A DNA stretch of 7,472 nucleotides from Thermoplasmata archaeon (lineage in GTDB: Archaea; Thermoplasmatota; Thermoplasmata; B31-G17). Of the stretch, positions 6,099 to 7,472 are shown piece after piece. The notes below the pieces were generated by a model. It saw only the letters and a list, made by a program, of their open reading frames with translations, made no database searches and had not been told where the DNA came from. A program made the position numbers and the translations under genes. Positions within the stretch are counted from its first letter, which is position 1; each line of letters opens with the position of its first letter. The DNA lies in assembly GCA_003649915.1 (NCBI GenBank), contig QMTG01000054.1:1-7472 (forward strand), read 5' to 3'.

Positions 6099-6992
6099 AT
6101 GATCTATCCCCTGTCTGCAATATATGGACAAAAAGATGCAAAATGGGCCATCATGGCGTTACTTTGCATAGAAGATATGAAAAGTTTGCTTATAACGGGA
6201 AAAAAAGGCACAGGGAAAACAACAATGTGCAGGGCGATAACTCGGTACATCGGGAATATTGATGTAGTGTGCGGATGCCCATTTAATTGTGATCCAAACG
6301 GATTTTTATGCACTGAATGCTCTTCAAGTAAAGAGATAAGTGTATGCAACAGAAAGAGACCATTTGTTGAACTTCCGCGAAATATTGGTATTGATGGTCT
6401 TCTAGGTCATAAAGTAGGGGATTTTTTCCATGCTGGAATCATCGGTTCTGCTAACAGAGGAATACTGTTCATCGATAGAATTACAACGCATGGCAGAGAA
6501 ATAGTGAACACGGTATTTGATATACTCGCCCTTGGAAGAAACGAGGTTGAAGAATTTGTTCATGGAGCCGAATTCAAAATTGTGGCAAATGCAGACTACG
6601 AGGACGGTGTTATTGATCGCCATATACTCCAACGCTTCGATTTTGTTGTTAGCACACAGCCCATTAGGGATGTGGAAGGTCGAATGGAGATATCCTCACG
6701 AATCGCTCTCTTTTCCTCATCTGCGGAGCAGTTTGAAGCCCGATTTGCAAGGAGTGAGGAAAAATTTATAGAAAAGATTGCTGAGTACAGGGAAGGAATT
6801 AAAGAAATTGCCGTGGGAAGTGAGACCATTGATCGTTTTTTAGGGAAAAAAATAAAAGAAGATACTACTAAACTCGTGATTAAACTCGCAAAACTCAGAG
6901 CATTGTCCGAGAACAGAAGAGTTGTTTCTGATGCCGATATCAAGTTTTGTATGAGGCATATACCAAGGCTGAGTGCAATCATTCGGAAATGA
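6099..6992 (+). CDS. ChlI/BchI-like AAA+ ATPase subunit with Cys4 motif and altered Walker B
   Basis: A 298-codon gene for a compact AAA+ protein of the magnesium/cobalt chelatase I-subunit (ChlI) group. It begins with the ChlI signature YPLSAIYGQKDAK. Walker A is GKKGTGKTT (34-42). An inserted four-cysteine motif follows: C60-x3-C64-x6-C71-x2-C74, containing NCDP. The strand GILFIDRI (121-128) is Walker B, with D126 kept but arginine (R127) where the catalytic glutamate normally stands. FKIVANADYEDG covers sensor 1, where an aspartate appears to replace the usual asparagine, and ILQRFDF holds the likely arginine finger R179. A helical lid fills about 190-297. It probably assembles with the upstream VWA/pseudo-AAA protein as ChlI does with ChlD. 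The ATG at 6099 is preferred, with GGGTGG just upstream; a GTG at 6093 overlaps the previous TGA. Calling it a chelatase subunit would be premature, since no ChlH/CobN partner is seen; a MoxR-VWA-like remodelling role is equally possible. Confidence 0.85.
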   Translation: MIYPLSAIYGQKDAKWAIMALLCIEDMKSLLITGKKGTGKTTMCRAITRYIGNIDVVCGCPFNCDPNGFLCTECSSSKEISVCNRKRPFVELPRNIGIDGLLGHKVGDFFHAGIIGSANRGILFIDRITTHGREIVNTVFDILALGRNEVEEFVHGAEFKIVANADYEDGVIDRHILQRFDFVVSTQPIRDVEGRMEISSRIALFSSSAEQFEARFARSEEKFIEKIAEYREGIKEIAVGSETIDRFLGKKIKEDTTKLVIKLAKLRALSENRRVVSDADIKFCMRHIPRLSAIIRK

Positions 6993-7187
6993 TTTGCTAG
7001 GGGGCGAGCAAAATATTGTATTCCAGCGCACAATTTGGTAGTAGTACACCGATTTTCTATTAAAAATACTCATCATGAGCAAATTCAATGTGCTTTAAAA
7101 AATTATTATTTGTTGATAAATATGTAAATGCTAACCCAATACCAAGCCCTTACATCTTGCCCGCACCATACAACGCTAAGCACAAGA
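6993..7187. other. AT-rich intergenic region without a supported gene
   Basis: I find no coding frame with a credible start and no stem-loop or tRNA-like pattern. There are short T runs (7053-7056 and scattered TTATTATTT around 7102-7111) that might end the upstream operon, but none is convincing. The right end passes into the gcvH promoter. Confidence 0.5.
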
Positions 7188-7195
7188 CTTATTAA
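7188..7195 (+). promoter_or_regulatory. Candidate TATA box for gcvH
   Basis: CTTATTAA lies about 25-28 bases before 7217, which would make a leader of some 18 bases containing the GGAGG at 7221. A second AT-rich block (AATATTTA, 7203-7210) is an alternative, but it is too close to the start to leave room for the ribosome site. Confidence 0.35.
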
Positions 7196-7220
7196 CCACG
7201 GGAATATTTAGCAATGGCTC

Positions 7221-7228
7221 GGAGGATG
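7221..7228 (+). promoter_or_regulatory. Shine-Dalgarno site of gcvH
   Basis: GGAGGATG lies upstream of the ATG at 7235, with nine bases between GGAGG and the start. It separates that ATG from two earlier in-frame ATGs (7214 and 7226), which lie upstream of or overlap the site. Confidence 0.6.
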
Positions 7229-7234
7229 AAAACC

Positions 7235-7472
7235 ATGAAGGTACCCGATGAGCTGTTTTACACAAAAACACATGAGTGGGCAGGGATTGAGGGAAAATTG
7301 TGCAGAGTTGGGATAACAGACCACGCCCAGCAGCACATGACCGATATTGTTTATGTGGAATTGCCAGAAAAGGGAAAGAAAGTAAGCAAGGGAGAGGAAA
7401 TTGCTGTGATAGAATCTGTAAAAGCAGCAGCAGATGTCTATGCACCTGTAAGCGGTGTTATTGTTGATGTTA
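7235..7472 (+). CDS. gcvH: Glycine cleavage system H protein (partial, 3' end outside window)
   Basis: The visible 79 codons encode the N-terminal two thirds of GcvH, the lipoyl carrier that shuttles the aminomethyl group between the P, T and L proteins of glycine cleavage. It starts KVPDELFYTKTHEWAGI, a typical GcvH opening, continues with VGITDHAQQHMTDIVYVELP, and reaches the lipoylation site ESVKAAADVYAPVSG, where K63 is the modified lysine. Full-length family members are usually around 125-130 residues, so about 50 are missing beyond the window edge; nothing suggests damage. The start at 7235 is chosen from the GGAGG site and from family length; in-frame ATGs at 7214 and 7226 would add a few residues. 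It appears to have its own promoter and is unlikely to be part of the AAA/VWA operon. Confidence 0.93.
   Translation, partial: MKVPDELFYTKTHEWAGIEGKLCRVGITDHAQQHMTDIVYVELPEKGKKVSKGEEIAVIESVKAAADVYAPVSGVIVDV

Noticed and set aside
5966..6262. Plus-strand 98-codon ORF across the junction of the VWA and ChlI-like genes
   Set aside because: It is out of frame with two well-supported genes and shows no domain of its own.
3445..6992. Magnesium chelatase for chlorophyll synthesis
   Set aside because: The domains are of ChlD/ChlI type, but no ChlH or pigment genes are seen, the domain order differs and most ATPase motifs are lost; family resemblance does not justify this role.
1..7472. CRISPR array, tRNA or rRNA genes
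   Set aside because: No regularly spaced direct repeats, cloverleaf-like segments or conserved rRNA stretches were seen on reading either strand.

Overview
The window looks archaeal, most likely euryarchaeal and Thermoplasmata-like. The signs are AT-leaning DNA, heavy use of AGA/AGG and ATA codons, GGAGG-type ribosome sites combined with a probably leaderless gene, TATA-like boxes about 25 bases upstream of starts, and archaea-typical families (a single-domain KaiC-like ATPase, DUF835, zinc-ribbon/coiled-coil sensor proteins). The lineage is an inference; there is no rRNA or other strong marker.

Layout. Positions 1-148 (minus strand) hold a decayed remnant that reads like a HicB antitoxin. 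A KaiC/Rad55-type RecA-fold ATPase follows at 323-1039 (plus). The 1040-1203 gap between convergent genes contains a short open frame on the minus strand that may be the tail of a lost gene. A two-gene minus-strand operon, transcribed 3380 to 1204, encodes first a zinc-ribbon/coiled-coil protein with a sensor-like C-terminal domain, then a Ros/MucR-like zinc-finger/coiled-coil/DUF835 protein. The two share a related helical module. Head-to-head with it across about 65 bases is a plus-strand operon (3445-6992). It encodes an 883-residue protein with a ChlD-type VWA domain followed by two degenerate ChlI-type AAA+ domains, then a free ChlI-like AAA+ protein. The start of gcvH (glycine cleavage H protein) lies at the right edge and is cut by the window end.

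How it may work together (inference). The divergent operons look like one module: an AAA+/VWA machine built from ChlI/ChlD parts, without any chelatase catalytic (ChlH/CobN) subunit in view, facing a pair of zinc-binding coiled-coil proteins that could be sensors, adaptors or regulators. All three ChlI-type AAA domains keep a four-cysteine motif. Only the stand-alone subunit keeps Walker A, the Walker B aspartate and a likely arginine finger, and even there the position of the catalytic Walker B glutamate is an arginine. This pattern of pseudo-ATPase domains fused behind a VWA domain, plus a possibly slow or ATP-binding-only partner, is the most unusual thing in the window. The KaiC-like gene lies convergent to the minus-strand operon and could belong to the same signalling set, but nothing in the sequence proves it.
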